Assembly (NCBI RefSeq): GCF_030272615.1
Contig: NC_081414.1
Coordinates: 520,067,185-520,131,184 of the forward strand
From: Cryptomeria japonica
Taxonomy: Eukaryota > Streptophyta > Pinopsida > Cupressales > Cupressaceae
DNA: 64,000 nucleotides
Direction: 5' to 3'
The notes under the pieces are model-generated. The model worked only from the letters and a program-made list of their open reading frames with translations. It did not search any database and was not told where the DNA came from. Position 1 is the stretch's first letter; each line of letters starts with the position of its first letter. Made by a program: the position numbers and the translations under genes. This document shows, piece after piece, positions 39,184 to 49,989 of the stretch.

Positions 39184-41104
39184 ATGGGAAAGAACAAGCG
39201 AGGAATGATGGAACAATGAGAGGCTCAAAAGGAAAGACAAAGGCAGCGTATGAAGAAATTGTGTGACATAAGAACAATGGGAGAAGAAGGTATGTCATCC
39301 TCAACATCTCAATTCAATTTACCAAAAGAATATAATGCACCTTATGCAATTGAAGAAGAGACATTTGATTTACCATTTGAACCTAATGCAATTGAAGAAG
39401 ATAGCACATTGAATAATCAATTAAATGATGAACATATTACACCTTCTCTACTTGATGAATTGAATGTACATAATGCACCGATGTTAACACCTCCTAGAAT
39501 CATTCGTAGGAAACCAAAGTATCTAATTGACATTGATGAGAATATATTGAAGTCAATGCCCAATAAAATGAATGAACAAACTTGTAGGAGAATGGTTAAA
39601 ATAATATGGCAAAAATATTTTAATAACTTAAATCAAACCACAAGATGTCAATTAATTGTTCAAATGATTAAAAATTTGAGTTTTAGAGAGAGAATGAAAA
39701 TTCTAGGCCTAAGATCATCCGAAAGTAATAGTGAAAGAACTATTGTGAGAAATCTATTTGATGCATATCAAGCTATTGGTTCAAAATCACGTACTAAAGA
39801 TTCTAATGCTACTCAACGTGTCATTACATCAACCATAATGAGAAAGAAAATAAAAAAAGATCGTTCGATAAGAAAAACAAGTAAGTCATTAGACATTAGT
39901 AGAACAACATTAAGTAAAGCATTAAAGAGGCAGGAAAAAATAGAGGAACCTAACAATAATTCTCTTTGGGCATTCTCGGGTAGACTCCCACGCAAAGACA
40001 AGGTTGTTGTTGATGCACTAAAAACATTAATTGAAAATTTTTGGCATGACAACACAAGAGTTTTGCCCAACCATAGAGATTTTGTTAGAAGGCGAATTGG
40101 GTCTACAAATCATGAGCCACATGCCAAACACTATTTGGATATGACTCAAACTAAATTTTATGAAAGATTCCTTCAAAAGTTTCCTCAAATAAGAATTTCT
40201 CAAAGATTTTTTGAAATGGAAAAACCTTTTTATATTAAGATTAATCAAGTACGCACCACGTGTTGTTGTAGGATGCATATGTAATTTTTCATGCATTATG
40301 ACATTTTTCATCATATTTGTTCTACTTTGCACACTAACGATTTTTTGCATGAATGTAATATATAAGCACCTCCTAAGTCGGTAAGAGAATTTATTTCAAG
40401 TGTGCTATGTAATAGGCATGATGGTTGCATTTATTATAAGATGCCTTGTTTGGAAGGTTCTTGTGCTATATGTGGTGGTTTGTAATGTTTACCAAGATGC
40501 GTACATTTGGAGAGCACACATGAAATTTGTATGAAACTAGTTTCTTTCAGAAAATACAAGACAATCACATATGGAGTTAAAGATGGAAAAGATTTGAAGA
40601 GATGTGAGCTAGTGAAAAATGATATATGTGTAGTTCAATTTATGAAAATATTTCAAGAGAAACTAGTTTATGAGTACATAATGCATACACATAGAGCTCG
40701 ATGGTTAGATTAGCAATTCGAGTTATGTAAGGACACATTTCCTCTTGGTACCATTGTCTCTATCGTTGATTTTGCTGAAAATTATACACTACAACCTCAA
40801 AATGAAGTGTAATCCATGTATTATCACTCTACACAAGTTTCTATTTTTGTACAGATAGCATTCATGCATGTAGATGATAGCATAGAGGAGGATAGAAAGG
40901 TTGTGAGAGAGTATCAATTCTGCATAAGTGATGATCGTACTCATTCATCAAAGTTTGTACAAGGATGCTTTAAAGTTTTCTATGATAGTTTAAGGGAAAG
41001 AAACATACGATACAACTGACACTTAATATGGTTAGATAATTGCACCGTACAATTCAAGAATACAAGGATGTTTTATTGGTTGACAAGGATGCATATGACA
41101 AGCA

Positions 41105-42155
41105 TGTAGGTCCCGGGGACTACTGAGAGGGGGGGGGTGAATCAGTTGTCTAATAAATTCAAACCAAAATCTTATCAACCAACTTAATGCTTAATACTGG
41201 TAAGACAGTTAATTGTGCTGGTAAACAATGTTAATAGGAAATGTTGTACCGGTAAGAATTAATGCATGAAACATAAGCACAAAGTCAACCACAACACATG
41301 ACACAAATATTTGTACGTGGAAACCCTGTAAGGGGAAAAACCATGGTGGGAAACCTTACCCACAATCAGATGATACTACTGCAGATAGTAAGTGTACAAA
41401 GAGGGGTCTGCACATGCAAAAATGCCAACAGCCTAGAGCTCACTGCTCAAACACAAATGGGAGTCACACTGACTATAGTTGGATGGTTAAATCCAATGAG
41501 AATGTACTGCACAAAATAGCATCTTCATATGCTGGATTCAGTACCGATGTAATGCTGATATGCTTCTACAAAAACCTAACTTCACCTTCAAATGATGTCT
41601 TCATGTATATCTCTACTTGATCTCACATATATCCTTAAATCATTTTCACATTCCACATTTGATCTTACAAATAAGATCTTATATTTATACCATACCCTAA
41701 GACCAATTTTAGTAGGTTGGCTCTACAAGATATTACAATAAAAATTCTTACAAATAATACAATATCCGATGCAATAACTGATTGAACATGTCGGCTTAAT
41801 GCTTTTATAACAATAATAAATCATCTCCATAGCGTGCCATGTTGATCTGGAAAAGATAAGCCTGCCAGTGTAACCCTAGATAACCTGGACCTATTTTCCG
41901 GTAAAAGTAAATATGCAAATAAGAATATACCAATGATATTACTTAAAGGAAAAGTGTCCACATAATGTCTTCGACATTACCAAGTGTTTTCCATGTCATT
42001 GCAGGTACCGGTGAACATTATATCCTACCGGTTAACCATATACCGGTGATTGTTTGAACAGTTTACTGATTGTCGGTGAATGTTGTTGGATCTCCAAAGT
42101 AGGTGTATTTAGCAGGTGTTGACATCAATGACAAAACCATACCAAAATACCAACA
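41105..42155 (-). mobile_element. Copia solo LTR inside the T transposase
   Basis: 1,051 bp, plus-strand ends TGTAGGTCCC ... ATACCAACA, flanked by AAGCA (41100-41104) and AAGTA (42156-42160), a 5 bp duplication with one transition. It contains 'GAGAGGGGGGGGTGAATCAG' and a 'TTTGTACGTGGAAACC' block, so it belongs to the same LTR superfamily as A, B and G and lies in minus orientation. No PBS or internal domain. Short plus frames inside it (41298-41620) are not genes. Confidence 0.9.
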
Positions 42156-42676
42156 AAGTAGTGTACAACATTTTTGGAATTTCACTGAGGCTGGACATGG
42201 TAAGGGAGAGCATGATGGTGCAGGAGCATGTGTGAAAAGAGCACTAGCTAGGGAAGAATTGAAGTATGAAGGTGGTGCTAAGTTGATAGATGTAGAAACA
42301 ATTGTGCGATAGTGTAAGTCTATGATGGGTCCAAGTAATCTAGGTATGTCAATGGTTCATAGATATTTTTGGTTGATCACTGAATCTAACATTGAAAACT
42401 ATCTAGATTATTGTACAGTTGCAGGATCGAGTGACATGCACTCATTTATGAGTTCAAATTCAAGTTCACTGGTAATTTATACAAGACAAATGGTATGTTT
42501 TTGCTCTTCATGCATGTATTTTTTGTGGGAAGAATTTGAATCACAAGAGTGGGTTGACAAATGGTCTTGTAGACTGTTGGTTCCCATTGATTCATATCAA
42601 ATTCCCAAAGCTCTACAATTGAGCTAGATGGAGACATCAGTGGATTTTGACCATGTATCCAACCTAGTTAATTCAG

Positions 42677-42792
42677 GTGATTCTTTGAGTTAATTTTTTT
42701 GCAAGTATTCTTTTTGGTTCATTTTGTTGTACATCATACTTTATTTTTGATATTAACTAACACTTTATAAAATGCAAGTCATTTGTATGCAG
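42677..42792 (+). other. Predicted intron of the T transposase
   Basis: Donor 'TTCAG|GTGATT' and acceptor 'TATGCAG|TTGTTG'. Removing 116 bases joins the frames and continues as 'VVVEENSEEGTYYYLCRCVE'. The C-terminal exon reaches a stop at 43161-43163 with one premature stop at 43083. Confidence 0.7.
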
Positions 42793-43224
42793 TTGTTGTA
42801 GAAGAGAACAGTGAAGAAGGAACATATTACTATTTGTGTCGTTGTGTTGAGCCTAAAAGAAAATTGACAACCACAATCATTAATAGAGAGGGTATTGAAT
42901 ACCCAATAGGGTTTGTTGTCGTGATAGGAACATGGCTTCGGAGATACTCTATCAAGAATTATGATGTTTGGTTGTTCGAGGACTTTGAAACACACAGACA
43001 TATTCTTCATTTCTGTAACCTTGTTGTTGCAACAAATATTCATTTGATGAAGTATCGCAGTAGACCTCATAACAATATTTTATAGAACATTCGTGAATCT
43101 GACCATGAAGCAATACTTGACACAATGCAGGTTAGAGCTGATCCTAAAGACTTACTTGATTGATTCTACGGTTTAGAGTAGAATGATTTTGAGAATTTTG
43201 TATAAATCATCGAAGAATTGTTCT

Positions 43225-43562
43225 ATATTCGGTTTTTGTATATATAAATGCCCATGAGCTGATTTTTACATGTTTAGGGGCATAATTTTGTATATTTAAA
43301 TGACAATGAGCTGATTTGTACATATGTACATGCCAAATTTTGTATATTAAAATGGCGATGCACTGAATCGCACATATTGTAATGCCAAATTTTGTATAAA
43401 AGCCCATGAGATGATTTGTATATTAAAATGGCGATGAGTTTATTTGCACATATTGTAATGCCAAATTTTGTATAAAATCCCATGATATGATTTGTAAGAC
43501 AATTTTTTGTATAATCAAATAGCCAAGAGCTGATTTGACCATATTTAGAGGCAAATTTTTGA
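43225..43562. repeat. Tandem repeat of about 55-60 bp behind the transposase
   Basis: Around six imperfect copies of 'CCAAATTTTGTATATTAAAA' + 'TGGCGATGAG.TGATTTGCA' + 'CATATTGTAATG'. Minus frames (43207-43576) translate the repeat. Confidence 0.8.
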
Positions 43563-43811
43563 ATAATATGTGACAATGTTTTGTGACTATTTTATGTGTC
43601 AATGTTTTGTGTCTATGTTTTGAGCATATGTGATGTGTCCTTGGTCAATCATGAGCATTCTTGATTCTTGTATAATCATGGAAAATTATTTGAGTCATTA
43701 TCGGGTCATAGGGGTCATAGATTGAGACTAGATACAATTTGAGCAAAAATTGTCATTGTTGTCAAAAAAATTGTCAAAAAAGTTGTCAAGCAACTTCTAC
43801 ATTGCGTCCGT

Positions 43812-45030
43812 AGGGTATGACACTCAAAACTTTGGTGCTTTGGGATGCACAACAGGGGCATGCCTAGCATAAAACTGCCCACCTAGACATGCTCATGATG
43901 TCGGTTTGTGCACACGACAAACCAAATCAATTCTAGCCAATCCTGTAACTTTGCATTGCATGCAACTGACAACTTTTGCAGCAAACAAAAAAATGCTACC
44001 AATTGAAAATGGCTCCAAGTCATCAAAAACCGAGATAGGACATTGTAGAGGAGCCTCACACAACCCCACAAGTTCAAACGGTTTGACCATATGTGTCCTA
44101 GATTGGAAGAAACAGTCCATCAAATTTTGATAGTTTTTTGGACTCATGGCACTTGAGAGATCGCCCCGATATGGTATGACTCTCAATGTTTTGGTGCTTT
44201 GGGATGTACGATAGGGGAATTCCTAATGTAAAACTACTGCATTCCTAATGTAAAACTACCCACCCGGATGTGCTTTTAACGTTGGTTTGTGCACACAATA
44301 AACCGAATCAGTTCTATCAAATCCTGCAACTTTGCATTCAATGCAACTAACGACTTTTACAGTAGGCAAAAAAATGCTACCAATTGAAAATGGCTCCGAG
44401 TCGTCAAAAACCTAGATAGGCCATTGTAGAGAAGCCTCACATGACCTGATGGGTTCAAATAGATCGACCATATATGTCCTAGATTTGAAGAAACAGTCCA
44501 TCAAATTTTGACAATATTTTGGACTCAGGGCACTTAAGAGATCACACAGGTACGGTATGACTCTCGAGGTTCTGGTGCTTTGGGATACACAACAAGGGGC
44601 ATACCTAGTGTAAACCCTCCCACCAAGACACACTCGTGATGTAGGTTTGTGCACATGATGAACCAAATCAATTCTAGCCAATCTGACAACTTTTCATTGC
44701 ATGCAACTGATGGTTTTTACAGTAGGCAAAAAAATGCTACCAATTGAAAATGGCCCTGACTCGTCAAAACCTGAGAGAGGACACTATAGAGGATCCTCAT
44801 GCAACCCCATGGGTTTAAACAGATCAACCATATGTGTCATGGATTTGAAGAAACAGTCTGTCAAATTTGATAATTCTTTGGACTCAGGGCAGTCGAGAGA
44901 TCGCATCGGTATGGTATGACTCTCGACGTTCTGGTGGTTTGGGATGCACGACAGAGGCATGCCTAGTGTAAACCTACCCACCTGAACATACTCGTGATGT
45001 CGGTTTGTGCACACGATGAACAAAATTTTA
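43812..45030. repeat. Large tandem repeat, about 3.3 copies of 360-380 bp
   Basis: Landmarks 'GGTATGA' at 43814, 44173, 44554 and 44913 give spacings of 359, 381 and 359. The longer second copy has an internal duplication of 'TTCCTAATGTAAAACTAC' near 44218-44255. Frames on both strands repeat with the unit and look fortuitous. Confidence 0.88.
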
Positions 45031-45065
45031 CCATTGTGAGCATGAGAGTTCTCTCGCACCAAACA

Positions 45066-45370
45066 CATATTGTTGTTTATATTCATATTGTCGATTTTTG
45101 TTGTTTATATTCATATTGGTGATTACATATGCAAATATTCATTTAAATTTATGAAAGGGCAGCCACCAAATACAATGAATACACAATAATGAACTGAATA
45201 CAAGGAGTTTTGTAGGGTTAATTCAACATTTTAGAAATTTTATCAAATCATATTCCACGATTGCAATGTTTTATATCATATATTTTTGTTGTTTATATTC
45301 ATATTGTTGATTACATATGCAAATATTCATTTAAATTTATAAAAGGACAACCACAAAATACATCAAATAC
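45066..45370. repeat. Direct repeat pair in the right arm of T
   Basis: 'TTGTTGTTTATATTCATATT' followed by 'GATTACATATGCAAATATTC' occurs at about 45095-45175 and 45283-45362, with a shorter third copy of the first part at 45069. Confidence 0.8.
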
Positions 45371-45615
45371 AAAATATCCATCTGCACTGGCTGCATCATC
45401 TATCCCCAAGCATATCCCTGAGCAACTGATGCACATATGCTAGATGGGCTCTCTGTTGCCACCTAATGGCTCATCATCCAATACAATAGGGTGTGCTAAT
45501 GACGTCCCTTGCTGGATGATGGCACCAGTCAATGATGTGGCTAACTGAAGAGTCTGTAGCTCCATTGACTCTTTCAGCTCTGCTAGGACAGGCGTATGCA
45601 CCTTGGGTTTGAGTG

Positions 45616-46431
45616 CTAGGGGGCGGCAACTCTCCATGGGTAATCGCCTACAGGCTCTAGGTCTATCTTAGGTAGAGCCATCACCTCTACCATGGAACTC
45701 TCTCATGTCAAAATAGTTTGGGCGCACATTGAGCACAAACTCACAATATACTTTTCTCAAAAATATAATGGCACCTCATAATTATTACAAGGTGGGTCAT
45801 CAAAGACCATCCACCACCTCTACCAAAAAAGATTCTTCATCTACACATTGGTACACCAATGTATGGGAAACCTCTTTGTATTAAGAGGTAATGACAGACC
45901 AGTTTTGGGATCAACAAAAAGGGCACATATTTGTTGTTTAGTAATATTTTTGTTTTTTACTCCATCGTATGATAGCCCATCGGCATAGAATTGATGACAC
46001 CTATCCCTAAATCTTCCCCATTTGGTAATTTGTGTGGAAACAACTATGGCACCACTAGCTAATGTTTCTAGGCTAGTGGCGAGTGATTGATAATGCTCAA
46101 GTTCAGAAGTTTTCAATTTAACAATTAGTCTATTGATTTTAGACGTATTTTGTCCTAACTGATTAATTAATTGCTCCTGTGTTTCAAGTTTGCGGTCAAA
46201 AGGAGAAATTGGGAGTTGTTCTTGTGTGTTTTTAGGAGGTGCATTTGGTTGTTCTTGTGGGTTTTCAGGAGGTGCATTTGATTGTTCTTGTTTTGGATTA
46301 GAAGAATCTGATTTTTGAAACAAAAAATGAAAAAACCTAATGAAAATTAATGAAATTAAATTCAAAATGTAAAACAAATTGAACAAATGGGAAAGAAAGA
46401 CAAAAATAAACAAAAACTAACCTTGATCCAT
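45616..46431 (-). pseudogene. Second gene of T, spliced; first ~158 codons intact
   Basis: Minus strand. Exon 1 is only ATGGATCAAG (46431-46422). Donor G|GTTAGT and acceptor AAATCAG|ATTC remove 46421-46308. Exon 2 opens at 46307 in frame and reaches TAG at 45841. The 158 residues comprise a low-complexity part with repeats of 'EQ.NAPPEN/KNTQEQ', a helical part ('KINRLIVKLKTSELEHYQSL'), then a conserved-looking segment 'WGRFRDRCHQFYADGLSYDG'. The same frame continues past that stop to 45616 with plausible protein ('FDDPPCNNYEVPLYF', 'VSLCSMC') broken by further TAG/TGA, so the original protein was longer. It is unlike any transposase I know; an accessory DNA-binding or regulatory role is a guess from its position opposite the transposase. 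Confidence 0.65.
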
Positions 46432-46584
46432 AGCTTGGAGGACAAATCTAGCACCCCGTTCATGGTTTAGGAGAGGAAATGAAAAAAAAATGAAGTAAAA
46501 AACACGCTATTCATGGGTAAATGAGACCCAGTTTTTTTTTAAAACTTTTTTTACCAGGCACCGCATACGCAGTTATATTTGGAT

Positions 46585-46710
46585 TATTAGCACATACACA
46601 CTCATTTTCCTATAAGCAGCATGTATGCGCTCATTTTCCTAGGCATAGCACGTAGGCACTCATTTTCCTAAAAGCACTGTGTATGCACTATCTTCTCTAG
46701 GCTCGGGAAG
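46585..46710 (+). repeat. Right subterminal 29 bp repeats of T
   Basis: Four head-to-tail units of 28-29 bp, for example AAGCAGCATGTATGCGCTCA plus TTTTCCTAG, the next starting GCATAGCACGTAGGCACTCA. They match the left array in sequence, length and orientation, so they are direct and not mirrored. One inverted copy ('GCACCGCATACGCAG') lies just outside near 46560. Confidence 0.85.
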
Positions 46711-46784
46711 AAAACACATAAGCATGTACATGAGAATTTTAAATTTTAAAACCACATATGCGATGCTTGTTTGTCCATTTTTTT

Positions 46785-46831
46785 TTTGCGTGGTGTCCAC
46801 TTTTCTGACCACCATCTTTGTGCACATACCC
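46785..46831 (+). repeat. Right terminal inverted repeat of T
   Basis: 'GTGTCCACTTTTCTGACCAC' then 'CATCTTTGTGCACATACCC', the inverse of the left end. The LTR of B resumes at 46836 ('GGAGAATACTGCTCCAATC'). Confidence 0.9.
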
Positions 46832-46835
46832 TGGT

Positions 46836-47222
46836 GGAGAATACTGCTCCAATCTAGCCTCACAAGTGAAACACTCTTTTACAAAGTTTAGGGTACCAAC
46901 CCCTGCACCAAGCTCCAACTTGGTGATGTATATTGAAATACAATTCAGATACTGTTATAGCTTCTTGTTGCAAATGAGTTTTGCAACTCTTGATCAAATA
47001 GGTTACTAGCGGTTAACAATATTTTCTTCTCTACTGGATCTCACACTACCAATTATGAGATCACTCTCTCTGATTCTTGGCCTCTCTTCTCTCTCTCATA
47101 GTCTCACAACTCATTGTGTCTCACTTGGATGCCACCTTTCTATATCACACCTTACCCATTTTCTCAACTATTGGACGTGTTGCAGTTATACCGGTACTCA
47201 ATCACTGTCAGTTAAACCCTCT
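46836..47222 (-). repeat. 5' LTR of copia B, piece 2
   Basis: Matches 26869-27405 of the 3' LTR apart from the microsatellite. Ends at the CCTCT duplication (47218-47222) of element C. Confidence 0.92.
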
Positions 47223-48276
47223 TGTTGAGGTATGTTTTGACACACCCACCAACAATCAGGTAGTTTATGAAAACACTCACCACCTCTCCTGAAAAGTAAC
47301 GAGTTTGGAAGAACTCACTACCCCAAGGTCTCTGTAGTTGGGTCTCAACGGTGATGGATATCTCAATGGCTGATGTGGTTATACCTGTAAAGGGGCCTGC
47401 TAGTTAGAGCTAAATCTCGTTGGTTAATGAACAATTACACTTCCTCTTTTTTTTGTATTTTATGATTTAAAATTCTATAGGAAATAAAATGCGAAGTGTA
47501 AGGGAAACAAGAAAATAACAATAAAGATCAACACAATGACAACTTAATAAACTATTCAATTAGTTCCCTGCAGTTCAAGCAATTATTAGATATTATCCAA
47601 GTTAGCATTCAACAACAAACTTCCATAATACCTGCAAAATCATCAATTTCGCAAATCTATGGACATAGAATCATCAATAGTATGGCCTATCATAGTAATT
47701 CTCATACACCACTGACATGCACAATATGATTCATAACATGATAGGCAAAAATATTACCACATTGCTAACTCAAAATAATAGACATTACTGATTACACAGA
47801 ACAATTTGGTAGAATATAAATGTAGATTAGGCAATCTACAAGTTGCTTTTCATATTAATCTCCATGAATGTATAATAAAAATAACTCAAACTTCTTAACA
47901 ATCTACAAAATACTCTAAAAATATCTAAGTGGGCCACAAATCAGGCCACAAATCATCAATTTGGAACCCTTACAAATGAATCCAACTTCTTAATTTATAG
48001 AAGCTCTTCACCCTATTATTTAGGAAATAACTCTACCCTAAATTAAGAACTAAAATTAGGAGTGGTAGTTAACTTGCAAGTTTCTGCCTGGATACTCCAC
48101 TTAACAACTACAAAATGGACGCTACACAAGCTCTACGAAGACCATGCTAGGTGAGCCACATTTTTGTAATCATGCAGGATTTCTTTCAAAATTGGGACTT
48201 GAGTAGGAGGAGCAGTTTTTTTTTTTTTAAATCAAGAAAAAGCTTTGCTATCTTTAGCAATTGTGCACCTAACTCT

Positions 48277-49874
48277 TTATTTCTTGGTAAAAGCCTTATA
48301 ATTTTCAATTATGCATGCAACTGCTTGGACTGGTGGATTGGCTACATGCTTAATTTTAAATTTATATTTCTTCAAAGCCTCATCCACATGTACTCCTTGT
48401 TCCTCTAACTCCTTTATCGTATCTGCCACCTCTTGACACTGAGTAATCAGTTGTGTGTATCTATCCATAAGGGTGTCATCAAATTGGGTGGCAGGTCCTA
48501 GGTTTTGTGCCTCATATGCATCCCATTGATTCAAAACTTGTTGTTGGTCCATTATTCCAGTATCAGCTATTCTGAGGCCAAAAGGCCCTATTACATTCAT
48601 CACAAAATTCTCATATGAAAAAATCTCCCTGAGGAGAGGGGCTCGAATATTAGTCATCTCCTTGATATACTGCTGATACATCTCTATTTTCAGCTCCAAA
48701 ATGTATATGTAGGACTGTAAATTCTCACAACTATCTCCTCCTAAGAGGTCTTCTTTTACCATTAGCTCTTCTCCTAACCGTAGTATCCTTTTCAAAATTT
48801 GGAGTTGTTTATTTAAGGTGTTCTCCTTCCACTCCCATTGTGTGGAAAAGGTTTCCAAAGCTCCACCTGCCTATACCGCCTTATGGTATATTTCCACTGT
48901 ATTTTGTAGAAACAATCAAATCTTGGTTGCATTCACCCGAGTCCAAGATTTGGCAGCCATAGCTACTCGTCTCACCTCCAGTAGTTCCTTTACCTCTCCC
49001 TCTAGCAGTGATGAGGTTGAAGGTAGGTCATCTATTCTACAAGAGTCCAAAGGTTTACACATTTCTATCAAGAGTTGTTTATACTACCCAAGCTGCACCT
49101 TAAGCTCCATATTTCAAGTGTTCTCCTTTTCCACGTGCCCTCTGACAACGCTAGTGGCTAGCTCCAAGGTATCTAGTTCTCCCCACTTGGTTTGCTTACC
49201 TAGGTTTATCTATGATACTTGGTATTTGGGAGAAGCTTGTCCTTTGGCTTGCAATGGAACCACCACATATGCAATCACTTCACCAAAACTAGTTTTTGAC
49301 AGCTGATGAACTGTCTTCAGCTTCTTAACCTTTGGTGGTTCCGTGGTGATTTCTTATTGTAGAGTAACTTTGGGGAGCTCTTCTTTTCTCTTTTTCTTCC
49401 AGCTAGTTGGTATTCATGTGTCTTTTGTGGCTGATACCTTATCATTCCATGCCTTCAAGGCCTCTTCTTCAGTTAGTAAGAATGTCTCTTCCCTAGTTGG
49501 GATTCCAAAGATGAACCCCAGCATATCCCAAGACAAGTCAATAATAGTTTTTCCCTATGCATCAATGCACTTTCTAGTCTTAGGATTGTAGAATGGAGCG
49601 ATGGTCGTTATAAATTCTGGTGCTTGTAGCGACTGTGGGAATACAGTAGCTTCCACTAGACCAGACCTCTTGATTCTTTGGTAGAGAGCATCTAGGTTGG
49701 GTTATCCAATTGGGTTCCAATATCCCCAATTTCTATGTAACCTACTTCGATGTCCGTGACCCATTTGATTTGATCATCCAACTTTCAAACATGGACCTAT
49801 CCTTGATATTGATATTTCATGGTGGCTGGAAGTTTGTCAATTTCTTTGCCTCTCTTGTTGGTGGATGAGTCCAT
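48277..49874 (-). pseudogene. Unknown ORF in the C LTR, full-length copy, broken
   Basis: Minus strand from ATG 49874 ('MDSSTNKRGKEIDKLPA') to the stop at 48277-48279, about 532 codons with several stops and possibly shifts upstream of 48858. The last 193 codons are open. The block 'FYNPKTRKCIDA.GKTIIDLS' + 'DMLGFIFG' aligns without gaps with the element 1 protein. The C-terminal half is helical ('KQLQILKRILRLGEELMVKE', 'CQEVADTIKELEEQG'). No catalytic, zinc-knuckle or retroviral motif. Plus frames overlapping it (48818-49306, 49343-49591) are antisense shadows. Confidence 0.7.
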
Positions 49875-49989
49875 CTAACCACTAGAACATGCAGGCGAAA
49901 CACAAATTTTGAGTCCTCAATACTAAACATAAATTTTAATTCACTTCGGGACTTCAAGGTCTCGAGGTCCTAGGGTAAGCACAAAGGAA

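Larger units (their letters stand above)
39184..43163 (+). pseudogene. DDE-type transposase of T, decayed, split by a solo LTR
   Basis: Starts ATG 39184 in a good context (ACCATGGG). One frame runs to 42676; a GT-AG intron (42677-42792) joins the last exon to the TGA at 43161-43163. Without the solo LTR and one duplication this is 936 codons. N-terminus is basic and helical ('RSIRKTSKSLDISRTTLSKA' looks helix-turn-helix-like). A Cys-rich stretch follows ('RTTCCCRMHM', then more Cys near 40400-40510). Candidate catalytic residues: D in 'IVDFAENYT' (40768), D in 'WLDNCTVQFKN' (41035), and D/E in 'HGKGEHDGAGACVKRAL' (about 42197-42245). These motifs mark a widespread eukaryotic DDE family that I recognise but cannot name securely. 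About nine premature stops and no frameshift are seen; several are one transition from CAA, CGA or TGG. Confidence 0.85.
34187..46831 (+). mobile_element. Transposon T: 12.6 kb TIR DNA transposon in the copia B LTR
   Basis: The LTR of B is interrupted here and resumes at 46836. The ends are inverted repeats of about 48 bp (left AGGTAAGTACACAAAGATGG, right read inwards GGGTATGTGCACAAAGATGG, then 'GTGGACACC' in both). The flanks TGCT (34183-34186) and TGGT (46832-46835) suggest a 4 bp target duplication with one mismatch. Contents: subterminal 29 bp repeats, AT and CT arrays, a fragment of the CATATG satellite, a plus-strand DDE transposase hit by a solo LTR, tandem repeats, and a minus-strand spliced second gene. 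I cannot assign it to a named superfamily; a 4 bp duplication would suit Sola-type elements but proves little. Confidence 0.88.

Noticed and set aside
42322-42627. Separate 101-codon gene after the solo LTR in T
   Set aside because: It is in frame with and part of the transposase exon, separated only by a premature stop.
46679-47292. Plus-strand ORFs around 46.7-47.3 kb
   Set aside because: They cross the TIR and LTR boundary and correspond to frames in the other LTR of B, so are non-coding LTR sequence.
48818-49591. Plus-strand ORFs of 162 and 82 codons in element C
   Set aside because: Antisense to the minus-strand ORF, which is the frame showing similarity to element 1.
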